From positions 1 through 32,062 of the forward strand of contig CAZBWS010000018.1 of assembly GCA_964495705.1 (NCBI GenBank): a stretch of 32,062 bases of DNA, written 5' to 3'. The stretch is from CAZBWS01 sp964495705 (GTDB taxonomy: Bacteria; Pseudomonadota; Gammaproteobacteria; HTCC5015). Shown here one piece after another: positions 24,667 through 32,062 of the stretch (the first letter of the stretch is position 1; each line of letters starts with the position of its first letter). Made by a program: the position numbers and the translations under genes. The notes beneath the pieces are model-generated. The model searched no databases, had not been told where the DNA came from, and saw nothing but the letters and a program-made list of their open reading frames with translations.

Positions 24667-25044
24667 TTACTGATCTTGACCTTCAAGACTAGAAACATAA
24701 ATATTGTGAACGGTTGTAGACCCTTTGGCATGTGAAACTACTTCTAGTTTTTTACCTGTCCAAGCTTTCAACGCTGCCAAACTGGTTAAAGGGCCATTTT
24801 GACTATCCAAACGAGACTCTTCAGACACTATAAACTTAAGCTCTTTGCATTTATCACAAGTCTTAAAGCGTATAAAACCACTGACCCCGCCTACATTGAC
24901 AAAAACTTCTGTCAATGTAGGTTGCTCTATTGCCTCAATATCTGGAATCATACGCGTTGGCTCCAACGCTATAGCCAGAGAGCTAAGTAACATCAATGTA
25001 AAAAATAGATAAGTATTTTTAAACTTTGTTTGAATTATAATCAT
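24667..25044 (-). CDS. small secreted protein encoded inside the minor-pilin operon, unknown
   Basis: I take ATG 25044 (125 residues) as start because it gives a clear signal peptide: basic/polar 'MIIIQTKFKNTY', hydrophobic 'LFFTLMLLSSLAIA', cleavage before LEP. A GTG at 25107 overlaps the pilX stop but would put 21 low-complexity residues, including a doubled 'FYIN', in front of it. The mature part is about 100 residues with alternating strands and a 'CDKC' pair ('GFIRFKTCDKCKELKFIVS'), possibly a disulfide or metal site, then 'LAALKAWTGKKLEVVSHAKG'. It is not PilY2-like as far as I can recall, and lies before rather than after pilY1. An export or assembly partner of PilX/PilY1 is a guess from position. 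Confidence 0.7.
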   Translation of the reverse strand: MIIIQTKFKNTYLFFTLMLLSSLAIALEPTRMIPDIEAIEQPTLTEVFVNVGGVSGFIRFKTCDKCKELKFIVSEESRLDSQNGPLTSLAALKAWTGKKLEVVSHAKGSTTVHNIYVSSLEGQDQ

Positions 25045-25060
25045 TTTGATACCTAATAAA

Positions 25061-25090
25061 TTAATGTAAAAATTAATGTAAAAATTAATA
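25061..25090. repeat. short AT-rich tandem repeat (unit about 12-13 bp)
   Basis: The unit TAATGTAAAAAT starts at 25061 and recurs at 25073 and, decayed, at 25086. It lies between the pilX stop and the likely start of the small secreted gene. It is probably slippage in a non-coding spacer, which also argues against the GTG 25107 start. Confidence 0.5.
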
Positions 25091-25103
25091 ATGTTATGAA
25101 CAG

Positions 25104-25640
25104 TCACAGATCGAAACCCGAAGAGCCACCGGCACCGCCAGCGGCGCCACTGCTAAGCTTTACTCCGAATCCTATATGCTGTGTTACTGGGCCAAACCTA
25201 GGATGATTGACTTGCACTGTCAGTAACATTTTTTTACAGCTCTGAGTAAGCCCTAGCTTTGGGCATATATCTGGATCAGAGTACATTTGTCTATTGCGGA
25301 AATCTAAATTGCCAGGCGATGTTAAATCTCTTATTTGTACCACAGGCTCTAGTGCAGGCACACCAACATTAGTAATTCTTGGGACATTGCCAGGCACCCC
25401 GTTATTCACCAAAAAACCATCCGTAAAGGCATTGCGGTTTGCAAAGCGTTCTGCTTGGGCCAGAACTTCACCCTCAACAATTTGGTTGATCACTTCAACC
25501 GTTTGAATATTGCGCACCTGCTGTGAATTTATCACTGTTCCCCTCAAACTACTTAAGGCAAGCACGGTCATTATCAGTAAAATAGTCAGGGCAGTTACTA
25601 AAACCGCGCCTGATTGTTTTTTGTAAGCTTGGTATTTCAT
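25104..25640 (-). CDS. pilX: minor pilin PilX-like
   Basis: The likely start is ATG 25640 (178 residues), four bases past the pilW stop and with GGTGG about 10 bases upstream. The ATG at 25658 lies inside pilW. The leader MKYQAYKKQSG is followed by AVLVTALTILLIMTVLALSSLR, the PilX_N pattern. As in other PilX/GspK-type subunits, the usual Glu at mature position 5 is replaced (Thr here). PilX would cap the pilus-priming complex with PilV, PilW and PilE and bind PilY1. The C-terminus is glycine/serine-rich ('SGAAGGAGGSSGF'). Confidence 0.85.
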   Translation of the reverse strand: MKYQAYKKQSGAVLVTALTILLIMTVLALSSLRGTVINSQQVRNIQTVEVINQIVEGEVLAQAERFANRNAFTDGFLVNNGVPGNVPRITNVGVPALEPVVQIRDLTSPGNLDFRNRQMYSDPDICPKLGLTQSCKKMLLTVQVNHPRFGPVTQHIGFGVKLSSGAAGGAGGSSGFDL

Positions 25641-25644
25641 ATGA

Positions 25645-26499
25645 TTAAATACCACCATTTCTTAGCAGGGCAGTTGACGTAAAAACTTTTGCCATCGGCC
25701 CATTAACTACATCAATTTGTGGTGCATCTAACAAAAAATAAGTATCTGTAACTTGTGTCGTGTCACCCGTGTCTGTATCACTGGCCATTAGCATTGCATA
25801 TTTGATACTGCGCACACGCGCTGAATCCAGGGTCGGTACAGCAGCAAACTGGGTGGCATTCATATAAACCAACTGCTGATTGACAGCAACAGTCTCTGCA
25901 TCAGTATCGGTATAGACCCCATATAAAACCTGAAAGCCGCCTATACCCCCCGTCAACACTAAGGGGGGGCCTAAAGGCACATTCACACCATTGGAAAGGT
26001 TGAAAGACTGGCACTCCAAAGTATTATTAGGCACGTTCATATAAAAGCTATCAGCCACATGAAATACAGCCCCTGCATTAGCGGCTGTTACAACGAAGCC
26101 ATTGCAAGTGACAAAATTATTATTTAAAGCAATCTCCTGCGACGGCACATGGTAAGACATCGTTAGCCTATCCGTCACCGGGCCATCTATAGAGCAATTG
26201 CCTGCCATCCCACCAGTACACCCCATGCTGGCAGGATAAATAACTTCATCTACCCCTGGCTGCCCTGCTTTTACAGGGTCAAAAGCGTCGGTGAAGCCAG
26301 CTAATTTAATATAGCTTTTTAAATAACTACCCGAAAAACGCCCATTTTCTTGTATACGGACTTCATTCCCCGCAAAAGTAAATGCACTCTTATTAGAGAC
26401 CATGACGCCTAGTGCTGCGGAAATTACAACTAAGCCAATCGCCATGGAGATCATTAGCTCAATCAGTGTCAAGCCTGTTTGTCTAGTGAGTATTTTCAT
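25645..26499 (-). CDS. pilW: minor pilin PilW-like
   Basis: The correct start is ATG 26499 (284 residues). It overlaps the pilV stop by four bases (ATGA) and places the prepilin leader MKILTRQTG directly before LTLIELMISMAIG, with Glu5 present. The longer open frame to 26619 runs back through pilV and has no leader. 'RIQENGRFSGSYLKSYIKLAGF' is the typical PilW segment after the N-terminal helix. Cysteines at 'GCTGGMAGNC' and two further positions probably form disulfides in the globular domain. The product is a minor subunit of the type IV pilus tip/priming complex. Confidence 0.88.
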   Translation of the reverse strand: MKILTRQTGLTLIELMISMAIGLVVISAALGVMVSNKSAFTFAGNEVRIQENGRFSGSYLKSYIKLAGFTDAFDPVKAGQPGVDEVIYPASMGCTGGMAGNCSIDGPVTDRLTMSYHVPSQEIALNNNFVTCNGFVVTAANAGAVFHVADSFYMNVPNNTLECQSFNLSNGVNVPLGPPLVLTGGIGGFQVLYGVYTDTDAETVAVNQQLVYMNATQFAAVPTLDSARVRSIKYAMLMASDTDTGDTTQVTDTYFLLDAPQIDVVNGPMAKVFTSTALLRNGGI

Positions 26500-27059
26500 A
26501 GTGAAGATGTCACCACCACTTGATCTGGCACAACAATGGCTTTTCTTGAGTCTGCTCGACCCTGCCAAAAAAGAGTCATAGTTACAGTGCTGCCTGCTGA
26601 ACAATCTGCGGGATTGCAAACCATTGCCACTTGCGGCTGATCTATATAATCATTGGCGGCGCCTTTTCCTCGGCCATTAATCACATTCCCGTGATCGCAC
26701 ATAACCTCCCAAGCGTCATACTGAGCCATTTGACTTGCATTACACTGCGCCCCTACTACAGTCGCTCGATTAACTGTAGCTGCGCTACATTGCACGACTG
26801 GGTTGGCTGGGCAGGCTGCACTGTAGGCAGCAAATGTGTTTTGATATACCACGGCCTGAGCACTGTTCATATGCATGCGTTCGATGAGCTCTGTGGCCAT
26901 TTGCAGGCCTGCCGTACGCTTTAATGTATCAGTTGTAGAACGCATGGCTTGAGTTTGCATTGCAGCCAATCCCAATAAGCCTACAGCAATTATTAGTAGC
27001 GTTATCATGATCTCTACCATGCCAACGCCACGCATATTTTTTACTTTGGTGACATTCAT
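26496..27059 (-). CDS. pilV: minor pilin PilV-like
   Basis: I chose ATG 27059 (187 residues), just after AGAGA and 16 bases past the fimT stop. The alternative ATG at 27071 adds four residues, and that at 27092 overlaps fimT. The leader MNVTKVKNMRG precedes VGMVEIMITLLIIAVGLLGL, so cleavage before VGMVE keeps Glu5. 'LQMATELIERMHMN' after the hydrophobic helix is typical of PilV. The C-terminus has cysteines ('VCNPADC') and ends in strand-rich 'STVTMTLFWQGR'. Its stop overlaps the pilW start by four bases, which implies coupled translation. Confidence 0.87.
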   Translation of the reverse strand: MNVTKVKNMRGVGMVEIMITLLIIAVGLLGLAAMQTQAMRSTTDTLKRTAGLQMATELIERMHMNSAQAVVYQNTFAAYSAACPANPVVQCSAATVNRATVVGAQCNASQMAQYDAWEVMCDHGNVINGRGKGAANDYIDQPQVAMVCNPADCSAGSTVTMTLFWQGRADSRKAIVVPDQVVVTSSL

Positions 27060-27075
27060 TTCTCTAACCATATTA

Positions 27076-27600
27076 TTAACAAAGTTCGGCAACTGGTCGT
27101 GTTACAGTTACTCTGCCCGCGACTGAAACTGTCAATATACGTTCGTGCACGAAGTGAATACTAGGGGCACAGTAATTGACTACAAATTGAGCTCCTGCCG
27201 CGCCTGCAAGGAAGATCCCTTTGCGACTAAAAGAAATTGTAGGTGTTGGCACAGTTGGAATAACCTGAGCATTAGTCGTTGATGCAATAGGGGGAATACT
27301 GCGTACGAGTGCATCATTCGCAGGCTCATACACTCCAGAGCCATTCGTATCAGCGTATATAATTAGGCCTTGCGACCAGTCTGCTGCCCCTCCAACACTG
27401 TCTATATTAACTCTAGCATTACGCGCGGATGCTGCATTTTTAGCTAAGTGGATAGATGTAGCTAGGTCATTAATGCCAGCTACTACCTTATTGGTTTCCA
27501 TCATGCCTCTAAAGGAAGGCAAAGCAACTCCTATTAGTATGGCTGCAATCGCCAAAGTAACCATGAGCTCTATTAATGTAAATCCGCGTTCTTTCTTCAT
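27076..27600 (-). CDS. fimT: minor pilin FimT/FimU (GspH-like)
   Basis: I chose ATG 27600 (174 residues) because it gives the prepilin leader MKKERG followed by FTLIELMVTLAIAAIL with Glu5. The frame extends upstream to 27654, but that extension lacks a leader. 'ATSIHLAKNAASARNARV' and 'WSQGLIIYADTNGSGVYEP' are hallmarks of the GspH/FimT pseudopilin domain. Two cysteines ('NYC' and the C-terminal 'ELC') likely pair. It is the first gene of the minor-pilin operon. Only one of the fimT/fimU pair of Pseudomonas is present, so either name could apply. The 90 bases between it and the ispH stop would hold the promoter, but I see no convincing one. Confidence 0.86.
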   Translation of the reverse strand: MKKERGFTLIELMVTLAIAAILIGVALPSFRGMMETNKVVAGINDLATSIHLAKNAASARNARVNIDSVGGAADWSQGLIIYADTNGSGVYEPANDALVRSIPPIASTTNAQVIPTVPTPTISFSRKGIFLAGAAGAQFVVNYCAPSIHFVHERILTVSVAGRVTVTRPVAELC

Positions 27601-27654
27601 AAGTGTATTTATAACGCTCAGAAAAATGAATTGCACCGCTTTACCGACTCCCAA

Positions 27655-27671
27655 TTGTCAATAACTGACAA
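27655..27671. terminator. small hairpin between ispH and fimT
   Basis: TTGTCA (27655-27660) and TGACAA (27666-27671) form a perfect 6-bp stem with a 5-base loop, 20 bases beyond the ispH stop on the minus strand. There is no T-tract. It may attenuate read-through into the pilin operon. The TTGACA it contains on the minus strand resembles a -35 box but lacks a matching -10. Confidence 0.3.
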
Positions 27672-27690
27672 ACGGTAGACAGCTAGGTTT

Positions 27691-28668
27691 CTAGTCGTTT
27701 TTGAGGCGTGAGTCGCGTAATTCAATAGGCAGCGAGAAGGTCACGCCTTCTGGCGCGCGGGTGATACCGCCGATAATCTCGGCGCCGAGATTTTCCAGAT
27801 AATCGAGCACACGCTGCACGAGAATTTCTGGAGCCGATGCGCCAGAACTGACACCGATGGCTGTTTTGCCTTCGATCCACTGGGGTTTGATGTCCTCGGG
27901 ACCATCGATCAAATAGCTGTCCACTCCATTTTTAGTGCCTATTTCCACCATGCGCTTGGAGTTAGAGCTATTTTTAGAGCCGACAACGAAAACCAGATCG
28001 CTCTTGACGACCAGTTCTTTCATCGCGTCTTGGCGATTTTGCGTGGCGTAGCAGATATCTTCCTTGCGCGGAGAAGCCAGGGAAGGGAATTTATCTTTGA
28101 GGGATTGGATGACGACAGCGGTATCATCCGCAGACAAGGTAGTCTGAGTCACGAAGGCGAGGTTTTCAGGGTCGTTCACCTGTAGCGCCGCCACATCGTC
28201 AGGGTCTTCTACCAAATACATTTCGCCCTTGCCACCCATTTTCTGATAGCGACCCATAGTCCCTTCAACCTCAGGGTGGCCTTCGTGACCGATCATAATA
28301 ACTTCTTTATCGGCCTTGGAGTAACGCGCAACTTCCATGTGCACCTTGGTCACTAGCGGGCAAGTGGCATCAAACACCTGTAAGCCGCGGCGCGCCGCTT
28401 CTTGCTCAACCGCCCTAGACACACCATGGGCACTAAAGATAACCGTGGAGTCATCCGGCACTTCATCTAACTCTTCAACAAACACCGCGCCCTTGTCGCG
28501 CAGTTCGCCCACAACATACTTATTGTGTACCACCTCATGGCGCACATAAATCGGCGCCTCGAAGTGCTCCAGCGCACGTTCAACAATATCGATAGCACGA
28601 TCAACACCGGCACAAAAGCCACGGGGGTTAGCAAGGATAACTTTGGTATTTTCGAGAGTCTTTTCCAT
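27691..28668 (-). CDS. ispH: 4-hydroxy-3-methylbut-2-enyl diphosphate reductase (IspH/LytB)
   Basis: This 325-residue enzyme carries out the last step of the MEP isoprenoid pathway: reduction of HMBPP to IPP and DMAPP on a [4Fe-4S] cluster. The three cluster cysteines are C19 ('NPRGFCAGVDRA'), C103 ('FDATCPLVTKVH') and C206 ('EDICYATQNRQ'). The substrate-binding 'VRHEVVHNKYVV' and 'GHEGHPEVEGTMG' and the C-terminal 'GASAPEILVQ' are all intact. The ATG at 28668 lacks a clear ribosome-binding site. In many gammaproteobacteria it follows fkpB in the ileS-lspA-fkpB-ispH operon. Here fkpB is missing and a 113-bp non-coding interval with a REP-like element separates it from lspA. Confidence 0.97.
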   Translation of the reverse strand: MEKTLENTKVILANPRGFCAGVDRAIDIVERALEHFEAPIYVRHEVVHNKYVVGELRDKGAVFVEELDEVPDDSTVIFSAHGVSRAVEQEAARRGLQVFDATCPLVTKVHMEVARYSKADKEVIMIGHEGHPEVEGTMGRYQKMGGKGEMYLVEDPDDVAALQVNDPENLAFVTQTTLSADDTAVVIQSLKDKFPSLASPRKEDICYATQNRQDAMKELVVKSDLVFVVGSKNSSNSKRMVEIGTKNGVDSYLIDGPEDIKPQWIEGKTAIGVSSGASAPEILVQRVLDYLENLGAEIIGGITRAPEGVTFSLPIELRDSRLKND

Positions 28669-28708
28669 GGCGGTGATTATGCCATAGAGGGTTTAATGCG
28701 GATAGCTT

Positions 28709-28777
28709 ACAGGAACCCTTTGCAGGGCGATTTGTGAAACACCTCGCCGTTACAAGCGGCTCCTACAGGGGTTCTAG
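28709..28777. repeat. REP/BIME-like palindromic element between lspA and ispH
   Basis: On the minus strand the element contains TGTAGGAGCCGCTTGTAACG followed by GCGAGGTG. This is very close to the GTAGGAGCGGCTT...CCGCGA core of pseudomonad/xanthomonad REP sequences, with a GCCG/CGGC stem. A second stem is GGCGA (28726-28730) with TCGCC (28744-28748) enclosing GTG/CAC. The ends (GGAACCC... at 28712 and GGGTTC near 28768-28773) form an imperfect terminal inverted repeat, so the whole looks like two opposed REP units. Confidence 0.6.
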
Positions 28778-28781
28778 GCAG

Positions 28782-29264
28782 TTACGAGTTCTCGGTCTTG
28801 TCTTCTGTAAAGCTCATCCAAATCATCAGCACAGCGCCCACACAGATCGCCGAGTCGGCAATATTAAAGGCCGGCCAGTGATGGTTTTTATAATACACAT
28901 CTAAGAAATCAATCACATGGCCGTAGGCGATGCGGTCAATCACATTGCCAATAGCACCACCGAGAATTAAAGCCAATGGATAACCCAAGCTATACTCTTC
29001 TTCTTTCAGCTTCTTGATCCACACAATCAAGACAATACTTACTACAATCGCCAACACCGAAAAAAACCAGCGCTGCCAGCCGCCCTGATCCGCCAAAAAG
29101 CTGAAGGCCGCGCCGGGGTTATAAGCTAGGGTAATATTAAAGAAGGGCATGACTTCCACCACTTCTCTATAGCTCAACACAGTGTCCGCCCAAATTTTAG
29201 TGATTTGATCGAGTATGATCACCACCACAGAAATAAGATAAAAGGGCCAAATTTTTAACTTCAT
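28782..29264 (-). CDS. lspA: lipoprotein signal peptidase (signal peptidase II)
   Basis: This 160-residue inner-membrane aspartyl protease has four transmembrane helices and removes signal peptides from prolipoproteins after lipidation. Family motifs are present: 'DQITKIWA' (D19), 'AYNPGAAFSFLAD', 'GGAIGNVIDRIAYGHVIDFLDVY' split across the third and fourth helices, and 'FNIADSAI'. D119 (HVIDF) and D137 (NIADS) are the probable catalytic pair. The ATG lies 11 bases after the ileS stop, the usual ileS-lspA operon arrangement. Confidence 0.96.
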   Translation of the reverse strand: MKLKIWPFYLISVVVIILDQITKIWADTVLSYREVVEVMPFFNITLAYNPGAAFSFLADQGGWQRWFFSVLAIVVSIVLIVWIKKLKEEEYSLGYPLALILGGAIGNVIDRIAYGHVIDFLDVYYKNHHWPAFNIADSAICVGAVLMIWMSFTEDKTENS

Positions 29265-29275
29265 AATGATGCCTT

Positions 29276-32062
29276 CTAAGCGAATTTGCGAACTTCGCCG
29301 TTGCCATCAACGTTATCCACACAGCGCTGACACAAGCCCGGATGTTCAGCGACAACGCCGACATCAGCACGGTAATGCCAGCAGCGCTCACATTTCACAT
29401 TCGTTGAAGGAGCAACAGACAAGGCAATCTTCGCCCCCGCCACCTCTGTCTCAATCGCGTCCGCAGGCTTATCTGCCAGCGGCAACACCTGCGCAGTGGA
29501 GGTAATCATTACAAAGCGCAGCTCGTCACCCAACTTATTAAAGTTGGTCGCCAGCTCGCCATCCGCATACACGACAACTTCCGCCTGTAGGGAGGAGCCA
29601 ATTTCTTTGGCCTTACGCATAGGCTCCATCTGCTTGGCCACCACTTGGCGCAGCTCCAATAGCTGAGCCCAGTATTCACGCCCCAGGGCTTCGCCATCAT
29701 CTAGGGTAAATAAGCCCTCATACCACTCTTCAATGAATACCGTCTCACCGCGCTCGCCCGGCATGGCCGCCCAAGCCTCATCTGCCGTGAAGCTAATGAT
29801 CGGTGCTAGCCAGCGCACCATCGCCTCTAAAATATGGAACATAGCGGTCTGGCAGGAGCGGCGCGCCTGCGACGACTCTTGCGCCGTGTACTGACGATCT
29901 TTGATGACATCCAGGTAGAAGCCTCCCAGCTCACCCGAACAGAAATTGTGTACTGACTGATAGATGCCGTGGAAGTTATACACTTCGTAATCTGCCAATA
30001 CCTTATCTTGAAGCTGCGAAGCCGCGTCCACCACCCAGCGATCCAAGGCCAACATTTCATTCGCGGGCAGCATATCCTTAGCCGGGTCAAAGCCGTTCAG
30101 ATTAGACAGCAGAAAGCGCATGGTATTGCGCATACGGCGGTAGGAGTCCGCCATGCGCTTAAGGATTTCCTGACTCACAGTCATCTCATTAGTATAGTCC
30201 GTAGACGACACCCACAAGCGCAAAATATCCGCGCCCAAGCTGTTATAGATTTCCTGCGGCTTGATGACGTTGCCAAGTGACTTGGACATCTTGCGGCCGT
30301 CGCCGTCGACGGTAAAGCCGTGGGTCAACACCTGTTTATAGGGCGCGGTATCACGCACACCAATCGATGCCAGCAAAGAAGACTGGAACCAGCCGCGGTG
30401 TTGATCAGAGCCCTCCAAATACAAATCAGCAGGCACACTCAAGTAATCGCGACGCTCCAGCACGGCTGTGTGCGTTACGCCAGAGTCGAACCAGACATCT
30501 AAAGTATCAATAACCTTAAGGTACTGGTCCGCCTCGTCGCCCAGCAACTCTTGCGGCTCTAGGTCAAACCAAGCATCAACGCCTTTTTCTTCAACACGCT
30601 TGGCGATGTCTTCAAATAGCTCAACGCTGCGCGGGTGAAGCTCTTCCGTCTCCTTGTGAATAAACAAGGTGATCGGTACACCCCAAGTGCGCTGACGGGA
30701 AATGCACCAGTCCGGACGCGTCTCAACCATTTTCTCGATACGCGCCTGCCCCCAGTCAGGAATCCACTCGGTCTTGGCGATTTCTACATTCGCCTTGTCG
30801 CGCAAACCATTCTGCGTCATGCTGATAAACCACTGGGGCGTCGCACGGAAGATAATGGGTGTTTTATGGCGCCAGCAGTGTGGATAGCTATGATCCAGTT
30901 TCGCCGCCTTCACCAATACGCCTTTTTCCTGCAGCAGCTCGATAATCTTGGGGTTGGCCTTGTTTACATGCTCGCCGGCAAACAACTCAGTGTCGGGTAG
31001 AAATACACCGTTAGCACCCACAGGATTGTATACCTCTAGGCCGTACTTATTGCCAACCACGAAGTCATCTTGGCCGTGGCCAGGGGCGGTATGTACCGCA
31101 CCCGTACCTGCATCTGTGGTGACGTGATCACCTAAGATCACTGGCACTTGGCGCTCGTAGAAAGGGTGCTGCAGCGCCATGTTTTCAAAAGCTGAGCCTT
31201 TGGCCGCGCCCAACACGGTGAAATCTTCTAGCTCATAGCGAGCTAATGCTGACTCAGTCAGGTCAGTAGCAAGCACTATACGATGGTTGCCCGCTTCCAC
31301 TAGCTGGTATTCCAAATCGGGGTGCAGTGCTACCGCTTGGTTAGCAGGCAGTGTCCATGGCGTGGTCGTCCAGATAACAAAGGACAGGGAATCCTGACTA
31401 TCTAGACCAAACAGCTTATTCGCCGCCGCCGCGTCCACCGCAGCAAACTCCACGTCGATCGCTGGAGAAATTTTGTTCTCGTACTCCACTTCCGCTTCCG
31501 CCAGGGCAGAGCCACAGTCCATGCACCAGTGCACCGGCTTGTGCCCCTTGTGCAAATGGCCGTTGCCGACTATGCGGCCCAAGCTGCGCACAATGTCCGC
31601 CTCAAACTGGAAGTCCATGGTCAGATAGGGGTTATCCCACTCACCCTGAATACCTAGGCGCACAAAATCATCGCGCTGCTTGTTCACCTGAGTCATCGCA
31701 TACTTACGGCAGGCCGCGCGAAACTCGGCAGGGGTGACCTTCTTGCCGGGCTTACCGACCTTCTTTTCCACCTGCAGCTCAATCGGCAGGCCGTGGCAAT
31801 CCCAGCCCGGCACGTAGGGCGCATCAAAGCCACTCAAGGTCTTCGACTTAAGGATAATGTCCTTCAGGATTTTATTCACCGCGTGACCAATATGAATATC
31901 ACCATTGGCATAAGGAGGACCGTCGTGCAGATAGAAAGGCTTAGCGCCTTGACGCGCCTCGCGAATCTTCTTATACAGCTCCTTCTCCTGCCATTGCTTG
32001 AGCATCTTAGGCTCGCGCTGAGCCAAACCCGCCTTCATAGGGAAGTCAGTTGCTGGCAAATT
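29276..32062 (-). CDS. ileS: isoleucyl-tRNA synthetase (5' end outside window)
   Basis: 928 residues are visible. The frame stays open to the window edge, beginning NLPATDFPMKAG, which aligns with about residue 9 of E. coli IleS. About eight residues are therefore missing and the TTG at 32059 is an internal Leu codon, not the start. Class I motifs are present: HIGH (31883-31894) and KMSKS (30278-30292). The editing CP1 domain lies between them ('TTTPWTLPANQAVALHP', 'GTGAVHTAPGHGQDDF'). A C-terminal zinc-binding segment 'CERCW...CQRC' completes the bacterial type. The protein charges tRNA-Ile in the cytosol. It is followed by lspA after 11 bases. Confidence 0.97.
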   Translation of the reverse strand, partial: NLPATDFPMKAGLAQREPKMLKQWQEKELYKKIREARQGAKPFYLHDGPPYANGDIHIGHAVNKILKDIILKSKTLSGFDAPYVPGWDCHGLPIELQVEKKVGKPGKKVTPAEFRAACRKYAMTQVNKQRDDFVRLGIQGEWDNPYLTMDFQFEADIVRSLGRIVGNGHLHKGHKPVHWCMDCGSALAEAEVEYENKISPAIDVEFAAVDAAAANKLFGLDSQDSLSFVIWTTTPWTLPANQAVALHPDLEYQLVEAGNHRIVLATDLTESALARYELEDFTVLGAAKGSAFENMALQHPFYERQVPVILGDHVTTDAGTGAVHTAPGHGQDDFVVGNKYGLEVYNPVGANGVFLPDTELFAGEHVNKANPKIIELLQEKGVLVKAAKLDHSYPHCWRHKTPIIFRATPQWFISMTQNGLRDKANVEIAKTEWIPDWGQARIEKMVETRPDWCISRQRTWGVPITLFIHKETEELHPRSVELFEDIAKRVEEKGVDAWFDLEPQELLGDEADQYLKVIDTLDVWFDSGVTHTAVLERRDYLSVPADLYLEGSDQHRGWFQSSLLASIGVRDTAPYKQVLTHGFTVDGDGRKMSKSLGNVIKPQEIYNSLGADILRLWVSSTDYTNEMTVSQEILKRMADSYRRMRNTMRFLLSNLNGFDPAKDMLPANEMLALDRWVVDAASQLQDKVLADYEVYNFHGIYQSVHNFCSGELGGFYLDVIKDRQYTAQESSQARRSCQTAMFHILEAMVRWLAPIISFTADEAWAAMPGERGETVFIEEWYEGLFTLDDGEALGREYWAQLLELRQVVAKQMEPMRKAKEIGSSLQAEVVVYADGELATNFNKLGDELRFVMITSTAQVLPLADKPADAIETEVAGAKIALSVAPSTNVKCERCWHYRADVGVVAEHPGLCQRCVDNVDGNGEVRKFA

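Noticed and set aside
25045..25107. GTG 25107 start for the small secreted protein, overlapping the pilX stop
   Set aside because: It would place an AT-repeat-encoded stretch before the signal peptide; ATG 25044 gives a normal export signal.
26500..26619. 40-residue N-terminal extension of PilW
   Set aside because: It lies entirely within pilV in another frame and has no prepilin leader; the ATG at 26499 gives a canonical leader and a four-base overlap.
20768..27654. Antisense open frames of 60-100 codons inside pilY1, pilV, pilX and other genes
   Set aside because: They lie opposite well-supported conserved genes, have no recognisable motif and no consistent ribosome-binding sites.
27600..27690. 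sigma54-type or sigma70-type promoter for fimT
   Set aside because: No GG-N10-GC element fits, and the TTGACA at the hairpin lacks a -10 box at suitable spacing. A TATAAA box lies too close to the ATG to be convincing.
32057..32059. TTG as the ileS start
   Set aside because: The frame continues to the window edge and the residues before it match the conserved N-terminus of IleS, so the gene is simply cut by the window.
1..32062. CRISPR arrays, tRNA or rRNA genes, insertion sequences, prophage or defence genes
   Set aside because: I saw no regularly spaced repeats, no tRNA-like or rRNA-like stretches, and no transposase, integrase or defence-type domains among the proteins in any frame.

Overview
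The window reads as chromosomal core and near-core DNA of a free-living, moderately low-GC gammaproteobacterium. Three things point there: the minor-pilin block (fimT-pilV-pilW-pilX-pilY1-pilE) lies next to ispH-lspA-ileS in the Pseudomonas order; the aminopeptidase N, ZapE and LspA are of gammaproteobacterial type; and there is a large REC-PAS-GAF-GGDEF-EAL protein. A marine Cellvibrionales-like lineage is my guess from overall sequence style, not something the sequence proves. I saw no tRNA, rRNA, CRISPR array, insertion sequence or prophage gene.

Layout. 1-2221: the 3' end of an AraC-type regulator, a Mpo1-like (DUF962) membrane protein, a HAD phosphatase, and a 59-residue unknown gene cut by a 100-N scaffold gap. 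Identical 55-bp copies flank the gap, so it is almost certainly an assembly artefact. 2414-6555: a membrane diguanylate cyclase, then on the minus strand a histidine kinase, response regulator and periplasmic solute-binding-like protein that look like one operon. 6689-8686: a secreted repeat-like protein and a DyP-type peroxidase. 8696-14289 (minus): two tandem paralogues of an unrecognised helical family, a four-helix membrane protein, and pepN. 14422-20771 (plus): a CPA2-type cation/proton antiporter, a 1314-residue c-di-GMP enzyme with a degenerate receiver domain, and zapE. 20768-27600 (minus): the type IV pilus minor-pilin/PilY1 operon, with an extra small secreted protein between pilX and pilY1. 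27691-32062 (minus): ispH, lspA and ileS, the last running off the window. The fkpB gene usually found between lspA and ispH is absent, and a REP-like palindromic sequence lies in that interval.

How the genes fit together. The minor pilins FimT, PilV, PilW, PilX and PilE together with PilY1 would form the priming and tip complex of a type IV pilus. Two c-di-GMP proteins lie in the same window, and c-di-GMP commonly controls pilus use, but any direct link here is inference. The kinase/regulator/binding-protein operon looks like a sensing unit without a transporter. I see no clear-cut new defence or mobile system. The most under-described items are the tandem unknown paralogues, the extra pilus-operon protein, the transporter-less binding-protein/two-component operon, and the degenerate-receiver GGDEF-EAL protein beside an antiporter.
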